Shown here one piece after another: positions 1-7,072 of a stretch of 21,004 nucleotides of DNA; positions within the stretch are counted from its first letter, which is position 1; each line of letters starts with the position of its first letter. Source of the stretch: CANKHJ01 sp035556495 (GTDB lineage: Bacteria; Pseudomonadota; Alphaproteobacteria; Rhizobiales; Xanthobacteraceae); NCBI GenBank assembly GCA_035556495.1, contig DATMEW010000138.1:1-21004 (forward strand), in the 5' to 3' direction. The position numbers and the translations under genes are program-made. The notes beneath the pieces were generated by a model that worked only from the letters and a program-made list of their open reading frames with translations, made no database searches and had not been told where the DNA came from.

Positions 1-196
1 TCTGATAGATGACCGAGGGCGGCGGAACGAGGCGGCCGTTGGACCAGCCGAAATACACCGCCAGTTCCCAGAAAGCCGCCAGCCCGACCGGCAGCAGCAG
101 CCCGACCAGAGGCCGCAGATAGCGCCGCGCCGGCCGCCTCGAGCCGGTGTCCTCCGCAGAGCCTTCGCTGCTGATACTCATGAGAGCAAGAGACAT
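1..196 (-). CDS. ABC transporter permease, sulfonate (SsuC/TauC) type, N-terminal part
   Basis: Only the first 65 codons are in the window; the gene continues past the left edge. The reading starts MSLALMSISSEG, then has a basic stretch (RRPARRYLRP) and a hydrophobic membrane segment around residues 28-47 (LVGLLLPVGLAAFWELAVYF), followed by NGRLVPPPS. That layout is typical of SsuC/TauC/NrtB-like inner-membrane permeases, where PPPS precedes the main permease domain. I chose the ATG at 196 because GGAAGG lies about 5 nt upstream; an in-frame ATG at 181 is the alternative. It lies downstream of, and on the same strand as, the binding-protein gene, so the two should form an importer operon with an ATPase probably outside the window. 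The substrate is inferred from the family and context and cannot be read from this fragment. Confidence 0.75.
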   Translation of the reverse strand, partial: MSLALMSISSEGSAEDTGSRRPARRYLRPLVGLLLPVGLAAFWELAVYFGWSNGRLVPPPSVIYQ

Positions 197-233
197 AACA
201 CCTTCCGGAATGCAACACGCCGCGCCGTGGTCT

Positions 234-263
234 GGCGGAACGACCACTGGCGAAACGACCGCT
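234..263. repeat. Imperfect 15-bp direct repeat, two tandem copies
   Basis: Two adjacent 15-mers at 234-248 (GGCGGAACGACCACT) and 249-263 (GGCGAAACGACCGCT) match at 13 of 15 positions. They lie in the gap between the binding-protein and permease genes. No function is evident. Confidence 0.6.
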
Positions 264-278
264 GACGGACGGAATGCC

Positions 279-307
279 GGTGGGCGGACATGAAACTCCC
301 GCCCACC
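279..307 (-). terminator. Strong hairpin between binding-protein and permease genes
   Basis: A perfect 9-bp inverted repeat, GGTGGGCGG at 279-287 and CCGCCCACC at 299-307, with an 11-nt loop. It starts 11 nt after the stop codon of the binding-protein gene on the minus strand. There is no U tract, so it is not a textbook intrinsic terminator. In ABC operons such hairpins often protect or partly terminate the mRNA so that the binding protein is made in excess over the permease; that role is inferred here. Confidence 0.45.
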
Positions 308-317
308 AGCTTCCGGA

Positions 318-1298
318 TCAGTTCGCGCCGACGTATTTGTCGTCGATCAGCTCGTCCAGCGCCTTCTTCACATCGACCTTCGCGCCGATCACGCCGCCTT
401 GCTGAAGCGCAAGCCCGGCCTGGAGGATGGAGTCGCGCTGGGCTTCGCCGATGCGGCTGTGGGTCAGCTCGGTGCGCTCCTTGAGCTGCTTGTCGGCGAC
501 GGCGTCGTCGAGCTTGGTCACGGCGATGAAGTTCTTCTTCAGCTCGTCATAGTTGGCGAGGGAATATTTGCGCGCGTCCTCATAGACCCGGAGCACGCGG
601 CGCACGATCTCCGGATTGTCCTTCAGGAAGTCCTCGCGGACATTGAGGATGCCCCAGGTGTTGGCCTCCGGCTTGCGGAAGAACAGCCGGGCGCCGTCGC
701 GCAGTTCGAACTGCGCCATGGCCGGGTCGAGGCCGGCCCAGGCGTCCACGTCGCCGCGCAGCAGGGCCGTGCCGCCATCGACATGGTTCTGCACCAGCAC
801 GGGCGTATAATCGCGCGGGCCGATGCCGGCTTCCTGCAATGCGCGGACAGCGAAGATGTGCGGATCGGTGCCGCGCACCATGGCGACGCGCTTGCCCTTC
901 AGGTCCGCGACGGAATTGATCTTGGAATCCTTGGTGGTGACGAGCGCGGTCCATTCCGGCCGTGAATACACGTAGATGGACTTGATCGGGTTGCCGTTGA
1001 TCTTGCCGACCAGCGCCGCAGAGCCCGCGGTGGAGCCGAAGTCGATCGCGGAGGCGCTGAGCAACTGCAAGGCGTTGCTGGAGCTTTGGGTCTGGACCCA
1101 GGTGACCTTGATGCCGTCCTTCTCGAACTCCTTCTCGAGCAGCCCCTTGTCCTTGAGCAGGATGGAGACGGGATTGTAGGTCGCCCAATCGACCCTGATC
1201 TCCTTGGCGGCGTTCTGTGCGAGAGCCGGCGTGGCGGCGGCGAGGCCGGCAGCCAGCGAAACCGCGAGCAGGGCGCGGCGCGAAGCGAAGATCGTCAT
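318..1298 (-). CDS. ABC transporter periplasmic binding protein, aliphatic sulfonate (SsuA) type
   Basis: A 326-residue secreted solute-binding protein of the SsuA/TauA/NMT1-like family. A clear Sec signal peptide is visible: TIFASRR, a hydrophobic core, then ATPALA with likely cleavage after residue 27. The mature part has family-typical stretches such as EIRVDWATYNP, KGLLEKEFEKDGIKVTWV, IDFGSTAGSAAL, VADLKGKRVAMVRGT and DAWAGLDPAMAQFE, and the length is normal. I chose the ATG at 1298 because GGAGGAG sits 6 nt upstream; an in-frame ATG at 1313 has no comparable site. The permease gene follows after a hairpin. A candidate promoter and a SAM-II riboswitch precede it, which supports a sulfur compound (sulfonate or similar) as ligand. 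The exact ligand cannot be told from the sequence; taurine or another organosulfur compound is possible. Confidence 0.88.
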   Translation of the reverse strand: MTIFASRRALLAVSLAAGLAAATPALAQNAAKEIRVDWATYNPVSILLKDKGLLEKEFEKDGIKVTWVQTQSSSNALQLLSASAIDFGSTAGSAALVGKINGNPIKSIYVYSRPEWTALVTTKDSKINSVADLKGKRVAMVRGTDPHIFAVRALQEAGIGPRDYTPVLVQNHVDGGTALLRGDVDAWAGLDPAMAQFELRDGARLFFRKPEANTWGILNVREDFLKDNPEIVRRVLRVYEDARKYSLANYDELKKNFIAVTKLDDAVADKQLKERTELTHSRIGEAQRDSILQAGLALQQGGVIGAKVDVKKALDELIDDKYVGAN

Positions 1299-1390
1299 CA
1301 AAGTCTCCTCCAAGGCCGCCGGTCATCCGGAGCGGCCGCTCGATGTGGACGGGCCAGGCCCGCGTTCAGCCTTGCGAGGGAAGTCCCCGC

Positions 1391-1443
1391 GCTTTAGCCG
1401 CATTTGTTAAGCGCCCGCAAGCTGACAGCTCAAATCGGCGCTA
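1391..1443 (-). promoter_or_regulatory. SAM-II riboswitch candidate
   Basis: Read on the minus strand, this 53-nt stretch has the conserved blocks of the SAM-II (metA-type) riboswitch in order: stem P1 5' arm AGCGCC (1442-1437), then GATTTGA, then CAGCTTGC, then P1 3' arm GGCGCT (1415-1410), then TTAACAAATGCGGCTAAAG. The P1 arms are perfectly complementary (6 bp). The loop segment AGCTTGC (1423-1417) can pair with the tail segment GCGGCT (1401-1396), leaving one U unpaired, which gives the H-type pseudoknot expected of this class. It starts about where transcription should begin from the promoter at 1449-1478. The family is known to bind S-adenosylmethionine and lower expression of methionine/sulfur genes in Alphaproteobacteria. 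The match is from memory of the family; a covariance-model search was not possible here. Confidence 0.85.
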
Positions 1444-1448
1444 AAATT

Positions 1449-1478
1449 ATTCTATTGAATGGGGGTATTTTCGGTCAA
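1449..1478 (-). promoter_or_regulatory. Sigma-70-like promoter for the sulfonate transporter operon
   Basis: On the minus strand TTGACC (1478-1473) and TAGAAT (1454-1449) are separated by 18 nt, each matching 5 of 6 positions of the -35 and -10 consensus. Transcription would start near 1442, the first base of the riboswitch stem. The agreement of two independent predictions strengthens both. Confidence 0.6.
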
Positions 1479-1582
1479 TTGGAGAAAAATAATCTTTATT
1501 CTAAAGTTTATGGGATGAAAATTCCTTTCCGTGTTCCTCGATCGAATATTTTTCTGTTGGGATAGGGGCGCACCGTTGCGCC

Positions 1583-1642
1583 GTGACAGGGACAGTCGTG
1601 ACAGCGACAGTCGTGACAGGGGCAGTCGTGACAGCGACAGTG
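1583..1642 (+). repeat. Four tandem 15-bp repeats at the glnD start
   Basis: Four copies of a 15-mer (first copy GTGACAGGGACAGTC) lie at 1583-1597, 1598-1612, 1613-1627 and 1628-1642, differing at only one to three positions. Each copy begins with a GTG in the glnD frame. Copies 1 and 3 contain AGGGA or AGGGG placed 5 nt before the next GTG, so the repeat itself makes ribosome-binding-site and start-codon pairs. If translated, it encodes a Thr/Val-rich pentapeptide repeat. Confidence 0.9.
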
Positions 1643-4474
1643 GCGTCCGCTATCGATGATGCCATGCTGTCAACGCCGTCCGTACGCTCCCTGACCGGCC
1701 TCATGAATGCCGAGCGTATTCGCGCGCGCATGGATGAACTGGCCAGAACCCATGCCGGCCGCGACAGCGACCTGCGCACCGCACTTGCGAAAGAACTGCG
1801 GGACGAATTGGCTGCGGCCAAGGTCGCGGCCGAGAAGCTCCTGCTTGAGGAGCGCAACGGACGGCGCTGCGCCGAGCGGCTCTGTTTCGTTCAGGACGAA
1901 GTGATCCGCCTGCTGTTCGAGTTCGTGTCGCGGCACCTTTATCCGTCCGACAATCCGTCGGAGGCGGAGCGCATGGCGATCGTGGCCACCGGCGGCTATG
2001 GCCGGGGCCTGCTCGCGCCGGGGTCCGACATCGATCTGCTGTTCCTGCTGCCCTACAAGCAGACCGCCTGGGGCGAGTCCGTCGCAGAGGCCATTCTCTA
2101 CTGCCTCTGGGATATGGGGCTGAAGGTCGGGCACGCCACCCGTTCCGTGGACGAATGCCTGCGTCAGGCCAAGGCGGACATGACCATTCGGACCTCCGTG
2201 CTGGAGGCGCGCTATCTGTTCGGGGACCGCAGCCTGTTCGACGAACTGGTGACGCGCTTCGACGTCGAGGTGGCGCAGGGCACGGCTCCGGAATTTGTCG
2301 CTGCCAAGCTGGCGGAGCGGGAGGAGCGCCATCGCCGCGCCGGCCAGTCCCGCTATCTCGTCGAACCGAATGTCAAGGACGGCAAGGGCGGGCTGCGCGA
2401 CCTCCATACGCTGTTCTGGATCGCAAAATATGTCTATCGGGTGCGCGAGACCGACGAACTGATCGGCAAGGGTGTTTTTGACCGCGCGGAATATAACCTG
2501 TTTCGCCGCTGCGAGAGTTTCCTCTGGTCGGTGCGCTGCCATCTTCACTTCGTGACGGGACGCGCCGAGGAGCGGCTGTCCTTCGATATCCAGCGCGAGA
2601 TTGCGGTGCGGCTCGGCTATACCGAGCATCCCGGCATGCGCGATGTCGAGCGGTTCATGAAGCACTATTTCCTGATCGCCAAGGATGTCGGGGGTCTGAC
2701 CGCGATCCTCTGCGCCGAACTGGAGGAAAGCCAGGCCAAGCCCATGCCGGTGCTCAGCCGGCTGATGTCCCGGCTGCGTCCGGGGCGCGGTCCGATACGC
2801 CTGAAAGGAAGCGACGATTTCGTTATCGACAACAATCGTATCGCCATGGCCGAACCGGATGTGTTCCAGCGCGATCCGGTGAATTTCATCCGCCTGTTTC
2901 ATCTGGCCCAGAAACACAATCTGGCCTTTCATCCGGACACCCTGCGCACGGCGACACGATCCCTGAAGCTGATCGACCGCAAGCTGCGGGAAAATCCGGA
3001 GGCCAACCGGCTGTTCCTGCAAATCCTCACTTCCGCCGACGATGCGGAGACGGTGCTGCGGCGCATGAACGAGGCCGGCGTATTGGGCCGTTTCGTGCCG
3101 GCTTTCGGCACGGTCGTGGCAATGATGCAGTTCAACATGTATCACCACTATACGGTGGACGAGCATCTGCTGCGCTGCATCGGCGTGCTGGCCGAGATCG
3201 AACGCGGCGACGATGAGGAGTTTGCCTTCGCGCATGAACTGATGCGGACGCTGCTGCCGCGTCACCGTGTCATTCTGTATGTCGCGCTGTTCCTGCACGA
3301 CATCGCCAAGGGCCGGATCGAGGATCATTCCATCGCCGGCGCGCGCATCGCACGACGTTTCTGCCCCGCTCTCGGCCTTTCGGTGACGGAAACCGACACG
3401 GTGGCGTGGCTGGTCGAAAATCATCTGGTGATGTCCACCGTCGCGCAGACGCGCGATCTTTCGGACCGCATGACGATCGCCAATTTCGCGGCCGTGGTTC
3501 AGTCGCTGGACCGGCTGAAACTGCTGACCATCCTGACCACCGCGGATATCCGTGCGGTCGGCCCCGGGGTCTGGAACGGCTGGAAGGCCCAGCTCTTGCG
3601 CACGCTGTATTACGAGACCGAGCCGGCGCTGACCGGCGGCTTCTCGGAGGTCAACCGCGCGCGGCGCGTCGAGATCGCGCAGGACGAGTTGCGCGGCGAG
3701 CTGAAGGACTGGCCGGAGGAGGCGGTCGCGGCCTATATCGCGCGGCATTATCCGGCCTACTGGCTGAAGGTGGACCTGCCGCACCGGGTGGCTCATGCCC
3801 TGTTCGTGCGCGAGGCAGAAGCCGCCGACCGGACGCTGGCGACCACGTGGTCCTTCGATGCGTCGCGCGGCGTGACCGAGATCACCGTACTGGCGCCGGA
3901 CCATCCCTGGCTGCTGTCCACCGTCGCGGGGGCTTGCGCGATGACGGGAGCCAATATCGTGGACGCCCAGATCTACACCACGACCGACGGGCGCGCGCTG
4001 GACACCATTTCGATCACCCGCGAACTGGAGCAGGACGAGGACGAAGCGCGGCGCGCCGAGCGTGTCGCGGAAGCCATCGAGAAAGCGCTCGCAGGCGAGG
4101 TCAAGCTGCCTGAAATCGTCGCGGGCAAGCGCGCGGCGTCGAAGGGGCGCCTGCGCGCCTTCACGCTGGAGCCCGAGGTCACCATCAACAATCAGTGGTC
4201 CGACAGCTTCACCATGGTCGAGGTCATGGGGCTGGACCGGCCCGGCCTGCTCTACGAACTCACCGTGACGATATCGAAGCTCGATCTCAATATAGCCTCG
4301 GCCCATGTCGCCACTTTCGGCGAGCGGGTGGTGGACGTGTTCTATCTGACAGACCTGTTCGGGGCGAAGATCACCTCTCCGACACGACAAACAGCGATCA
4401 AGCGGGCGCTGATGTCTCTGTTCGCGGTCCCGGCCAGGCCACCTGCGGCAGCGAGAGAGGCCCGGATATCCTGA
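1583..4474 (+). CDS. glnD: [Protein-PII] uridylyltransferase/uridylyl-removing enzyme
   Basis: Cytoplasmic nitrogen sensor that uridylylates PII proteins (GlnB/GlnK) when glutamine is low and removes UMP when it is high. All expected domains are present (numbering from GTG 1583): a nucleotidyltransferase domain with GGYGRG from residue 137 and the metal-binding SDIDLL (aspartates 149 and 151); a central region containing NVKDGKGGLRDLH; an HD phosphohydrolase domain with LFLHDIAKG (H572, D573); and two C-terminal ACT domains starting near residues 764 (VTEITVLAPDHPWLL) and 877 (TMVEVMGLDRPGLL). Length (963 residues) is slightly long for the family. The start is uncertain: GTG at 1583, 1598, 1613 and 1628, ATG 1664 and ATG 1703 are all in frame, and family-like sequence begins only around AERIRARMDEL. 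GTG 1598 and 1628 have the best Shine-Dalgarno spacing. No convincing promoter was found in the AT-rich upstream stretch. Confidence 0.96.
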   Translation: MTGTVVTATVVTGAVVTATVASAIDDAMLSTPSVRSLTGLMNAERIRARMDELARTHAGRDSDLRTALAKELRDELAAAKVAAEKLLLEERNGRRCAERLCFVQDEVIRLLFEFVSRHLYPSDNPSEAERMAIVATGGYGRGLLAPGSDIDLLFLLPYKQTAWGESVAEAILYCLWDMGLKVGHATRSVDECLRQAKADMTIRTSVLEARYLFGDRSLFDELVTRFDVEVAQGTAPEFVAAKLAEREERHRRAGQSRYLVEPNVKDGKGGLRDLHTLFWIAKYVYRVRETDELIGKGVFDRAEYNLFRRCESFLWSVRCHLHFVTGRAEERLSFDIQREIAVRLGYTEHPGMRDVERFMKHYFLIAKDVGGLTAILCAELEESQAKPMPVLSRLMSRLRPGRGPIRLKGSDDFVIDNNRIAMAEPDVFQRDPVNFIRLFHLAQKHNLAFHPDTLRTATRSLKLIDRKLRENPEANRLFLQILTSADDAETVLRRMNEAGVLGRFVPAFGTVVAMMQFNMYHHYTVDEHLLRCIGVLAEIERGDDEEFAFAHELMRTLLPRHRVILYVALFLHDIAKGRIEDHSIAGARIARRFCPALGLSVTETDTVAWLVENHLVMSTVAQTRDLSDRMTIANFAAVVQSLDRLKLLTILTTADIRAVGPGVWNGWKAQLLRTLYYETEPALTGGFSEVNRARRVEIAQDELRGELKDWPEEAVAAYIARHYPAYWLKVDLPHRVAHALFVREAEAADRTLATTWSFDASRGVTEITVLAPDHPWLLSTVAGACAMTGANIVDAQIYTTTDGRALDTISITRELEQDEDEARRAERVAEAIEKALAGEVKLPEIVAGKRAASKGRLRAFTLEPEVTINNQWSDSFTMVEVMGLDRPGLLYELTVTISKLDLNIASAHVATFGERVVDVFYLTDLFGAKITSPTRQTAIKRALMSLFAVPARPPAAAREARIS

Positions 4475-4509
4475 CCGCGAGCGGTGGGTGCGATATGACG
4501 CTCGCGTCT

Positions 4510-4528
4510 GGCGCGGTCCCGACGCGCC
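4510..4528. other. GC-rich hairpin after glnD
   Basis: A perfect 6-bp inverted repeat, GGCGCG (4510-4515) and CGCGCC (4523-4528), with a 7-nt loop, lies 35 nt after the glnD stop. No U tract follows. It may mark the end of the glnD transcript or be chance in GC-rich DNA. The rest of the 187-bp gap to the next gene shows nothing recognisable. Confidence 0.25.
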
Positions 4529-4661
4529 GCGTCGTCATGGGCGGTTGCGAAGGTGTCGGCGCAGTGCTCAAGCTTCCCGTGGGATATAAGCGCTGCCGTG
4601 CGGTCCGGATTGCGGATCAGCCGTGGCGTGACAGAACGAATATCATCCAGGAGAAGTTCAA

Positions 4662-5492
4662 TTGACCGCAAGCGAGACGTCGGACAGCAACGCCGCCCAG
4701 ATGAAGTCGACATCCTATCTTTTGCCGGCGCTCGACGAGGAATTCATCCTCGGCGACTCCATGCGTGGGGTCCGCTTCCTTCTGGAATATGCCAAGGCGG
4801 AGGAGCGGCTGCGCGCCTGGGGCGTGGCCTCGACCATCGTGGTGTTCGGCAGCGCGCGGGTGATGCCCCATGGCGAGGCCGACGAGGCGGCGGCGACGGC
4901 GCCGCTGCCGCCGGGCGCGAAGCCGCGGCCGGGCCGCAGTTCGGCGCGCTGGTATGAGGAAGCGCGCCGCTTCGGCCGGATCGTATCTGAACGCGGCGGG
5001 GCGCTGCTGAGCGGCCCTGATGGCGCGCGGCATAATGTGATCGCCACCGGCGGCGGACCCGGTGTCATGGAGGCGGCTAACCGCGGCGCCAGCGATGTGG
5101 GCGCGCCCTCCATCGGTTTCAACATCACGCTGCCCCTTGAGCAGGAGCCCAACGCCTACAGCACGCCGGACCTCACATTCCGCTTCCACTATTTCGCGAT
5201 GCGCAAAATGCATCTCGCCATGCGCGCGCGGGCGCTGGTGGTGTTTCCCGGCGGCTTCGGGACTCTGGACGAGATGTTCGAGATCCTGACCCTCGTGCAG
5301 ACCCGCAAGATGGAGCCGGTGCCGATCGTCTGCTTCGACGAGGGTTATTGGAAGCGGCTGATCGACTTCGATCTGCTTGTCGATGAGGGGATGATCTCGC
5401 CGCGCGATGTCGAATTCCTGACATTTGCGGACGATGCCGAAGAAGTCTGGGGCAAGCTCGTGGCGGCCGGAATCAGCCTGCCGGGGGCGTAA
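4662..5492 (+). CDS. LOG-family (TIGR00730) nucleotide 5'-monophosphate phosphoribohydrolase
   Basis: A 276-residue cytoplasmic protein of the LOG family, once annotated as lysine decarboxylase. Members release the base from nucleoside 5'-monophosphates, including cytokinin ribotides. The two diagnostic motifs are present: GGGPGVMEA at residues 130-138 and PGGFGTLDE at 196-204, preceded by the basic stretch MRKMHLAMRAR. The protein belongs to the longer bacterial branch, with about 50 N-terminal residues before the Rossmann core (STIVVFGSARV) and an Ala/Pro-rich insert near residues 74-95. The start is a TTG at 4662, supported by AGGAG at 4649-4653 with 8-nt spacing; no ATG with a comparable site is nearby. 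Its 3' end overlaps that of the oppositely oriented Sel1 gene by 20 bp. True substrate is unknown; a hormone role should not be assumed. Confidence 0.88.
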   Translation: MTASETSDSNAAQMKSTSYLLPALDEEFILGDSMRGVRFLLEYAKAEERLRAWGVASTIVVFGSARVMPHGEADEAAATAPLPPGAKPRPGRSSARWYEEARRFGRIVSERGGALLSGPDGARHNVIATGGGPGVMEAANRGASDVGAPSIGFNITLPLEQEPNAYSTPDLTFRFHYFAMRKMHLAMRARALVVFPGGFGTLDEMFEILTLVQTRKMEPVPIVCFDEGYWKRLIDFDLLVDEGMISPRDVEFLTFADDAEEVWGKLVAAGISLPGA

Positions 5493-6339
5493 GGCCGCCG
5501 CCTGCGCGCGCCTGCGCGATCTCGCCCAGTTCGCGCAGGCGTGGGTCCGCGCTGGCGCGCAGGTCCGGCGCGATCTCGCCGCAGAATTCGGGAATGCCGG
5601 TTTCGACGGCCTGTCGGAGCCAAGGCAGGGCGTCGTCCATGCGTCCCTGCCAGGCCAGCAGCCGCGCGGTGTTGAACTGGCCGCGAAAGTCGCCCCCGCG
5701 CGCGGCGGCGAGATACCAGGCGAAGGCCTTGGCGGGATGCGCCGCATGGAGCCAGCCCTCCTCGCGGAAGCGGCCCAGCATGTTCCTGGCCTTGGCGTGG
5801 TCCTGCCGCGCGGCGGCTACATAATAACGCAGGGCACTGCGGCGGTCGGCCGGCGGCGGCAGTCCCTGAATGAGCAACTCGGCCAGATTGAATTGGGCCC
5901 AGGCGTGGCCCCGGTCGGCCGCTTCCCGATAGCGTTCGGCTGCGGCGGCCGCATCGGGCGGCGTGCCCCAGCCGCGCTCATGGCAGCGTCCGACCATGTT
6001 GACGGCTTCGACATCGCCGGCATCGGCGGCAATGTTGAACCAGCGCAAGGCCGCGGGCTTGTCCATCGGCGTGCCGTTGCCTTCGAGCAGCATATGGCCC
6101 CACAGCACCATGGCCCCGGTCGCGCCGTTGACGGCGGCGGCCTCGACATAGGGCGCGGCAGCGGCGGGGTCTTCCGCCAGGCGCGCAGCAAGGACATCGG
6201 CATCGAGCGCTTGCAACTCGGCATAGGAGACGCGCTCGCGGCGGGGAGGGCCCGCGTTCCGCCGGCGTCGGCCAAGCCATCGCCTGAGGCGTCCGAACAG
6301 CTTTCTCCGTGGCTTCGGGCGGCTCACATCTCGATCCAT
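5473..6339 (-). CDS. Sel1/TPR-like repeat protein of the piu locus
   Basis: A 288-residue protein made largely of Sel1-like helical repeats: about five units at residues 72-109, 110-145, 146-181, 182-217 and 218-249, with the typical spacing A..LG..Y..G.G...D...A..W...AA..G. The N-terminus is very basic (RPKPRRKLFGRLRRWLGRRRR) and there is no signal peptide, so it is probably cytoplasmic and may bind membrane, nucleic acid or a partner through that patch. The ATG at 6339 lies inside the end of the dioxygenase gene (16-bp overlap), implying coupled translation. A longer open frame continues upstream to 6933 but only as a shadow of the dioxygenase. As I recall, piu loci in Pseudomonas (PA4514-PA4516) carry a similar gene. 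Molecular role unknown; a scaffold or adaptor function is inferred from the repeats. Confidence 0.85.
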   Translation of the reverse strand: MDRDVSRPKPRRKLFGRLRRWLGRRRRNAGPPRRERVSYAELQALDADVLAARLAEDPAAAAPYVEAAAVNGATGAMVLWGHMLLEGNGTPMDKPAALRWFNIAADAGDVEAVNMVGRCHERGWGTPPDAAAAAERYREAADRGHAWAQFNLAELLIQGLPPPADRRSALRYYVAAARQDHAKARNMLGRFREEGWLHAAHPAKAFAWYLAAARGGDFRGQFNTARLLAWQGRMDDALPWLRQAVETGIPEFCGEIAPDLRASADPRLRELGEIAQARAGGGLTPPAG

Positions 6340-7007
6340 CGCCGCAGCAGGTTGTGATAGGTGTTCGTCAGCGAAAGCACGGCTGGACTCTCGTCGCCGA
6401 GCGCCTGCCGGGTCTGGACGATCGCCATGTCGAGATCGAACAGCAGGGCGCGCTGACCGGTATCCCGTACCATCGACTGGGTCCAGAAGAAGGATGACCA
6501 GCGGGCGCCCCGGGTGATTTCCGTGACGCTGTGCAGGCTCGACGCCGGATAGAGGATCATGTCCCCGGCCGGCAGTTTCACCTCGTGGTCGCCATAGGTG
6601 TCGCGGATAACGAGTTCGCCGCCGTCGTAATCCTCCGGGTCGGTCAGGAACAGCGTGCTTGAGATATCGGCTCGCATCCGCAGGCCGGACGGTCCCATGC
6701 CGCGCACGGCGCCGTCCACATGGTCGGCGAATTTCATGCCCGTGTCGTAGCGGTTGAACATCGGCGGCAGTACCCGCAGCGGCAGCGCGGCCGATGTGAA
6801 CAGGGCGGATCGCCCAAGGGCGCGCAGGATGATGTCGCCGAGCGCGCGGGCCGTCTCGCTGTCCTCCGGGATCTGGAGATTGTGCTTCGCGAGCGCGGCC
6901 TGTTCGCCGGCGGTGGCGTTGCCGTCGATCCATGCGGCGTTTTCGAGCGTGGCGCGGGAATGGGTCACTTCGGCTTGCGACAGCACGCCGGGGATGTGCA
7001 GCAGCAT
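6324..7007 (-). CDS. piuC: PiuC/YbiX-type Fe(II)/2-oxoglutarate-dependent dioxygenase (PKHD-type hydroxylase)
   Basis: A 227-residue cytoplasmic enzyme of the PKHD-type hydroxylase family, full length. The iron-binding triad is visible as H96 and D98 (FADHVDG) and H159 (PASSLHSVTEITRG), with R169 placed to hold 2-oxoglutarate; the family-typical NRYDTGMKF and GGELVIRDTYG are also present. The substrate of PiuC proteins is not known; association with siderophore receptors suggests processing of an imported iron chelate. The ATG at 7007 has AAGGA about 9 nt upstream. It sits between the TonB-dependent receptor and the Sel1 gene on the same strand, the arrangement expected for a piuA-piuC or fiu-ybiX type iron-uptake operon. 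Confidence 0.92.
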   Translation of the reverse strand: MLLHIPGVLSQAEVTHSRATLENAAWIDGNATAGEQAALAKHNLQIPEDSETARALGDIILRALGRSALFTSAALPLRVLPPMFNRYDTGMKFADHVDGAVRGMGPSGLRMRADISSTLFLTDPEDYDGGELVIRDTYGDHEVKLPAGDMILYPASSLHSVTEITRGARWSSFFWTQSMVRDTGQRALLFDLDMAIVQTRQALGDESPAVLSLTNTYHNLLRRWIEM

Positions 7008-7032
7008 GAATGGCGTTCCTTGAAAAGCATCA

Positions 7033-7058
7033 GGAGACCGGCATTGCTGCCGGCCTCC
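7033..7058 (-). other. Hairpin upstream of piuC
   Basis: Arms 7033-7042 (GGAGACCGGC) and 7049-7058 (GCCGGCCTCC) pair at 9 of 10 positions with a 6-nt loop. It ends about 11 nt before the piuC ribosome-binding site. It could act in termination, mRNA processing or shielding of the downstream mRNA; none of these is demonstrated. Confidence 0.4.
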
Positions 7059-7072
7059 CGATGGATGGTGAG

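Noticed and set aside
1479..1507. glnD promoter TTGGAG-17 nt-TAAAGT
   Set aside because: Only 3 of 6 and 4 of 6 consensus matches; in AT-rich sequence this is no better than chance.
1583..1642. CRISPR-like or satellite array
   Set aside because: The units are directly adjacent 15-mers with no spacers and are in frame with glnD.
1670..4390. 906-codon open frame on the strand opposite glnD
   Set aside because: It is an antisense shadow in GC-rich DNA: the product lacks recognisable domains while the opposite strand encodes complete GlnD.
6340..6933. N-terminal extension of the Sel1-repeat frame through the dioxygenase gene
   Set aside because: The extension runs inside piuC in another frame, is Arg-rich and featureless; the Sel1 protein starts well at 6339.
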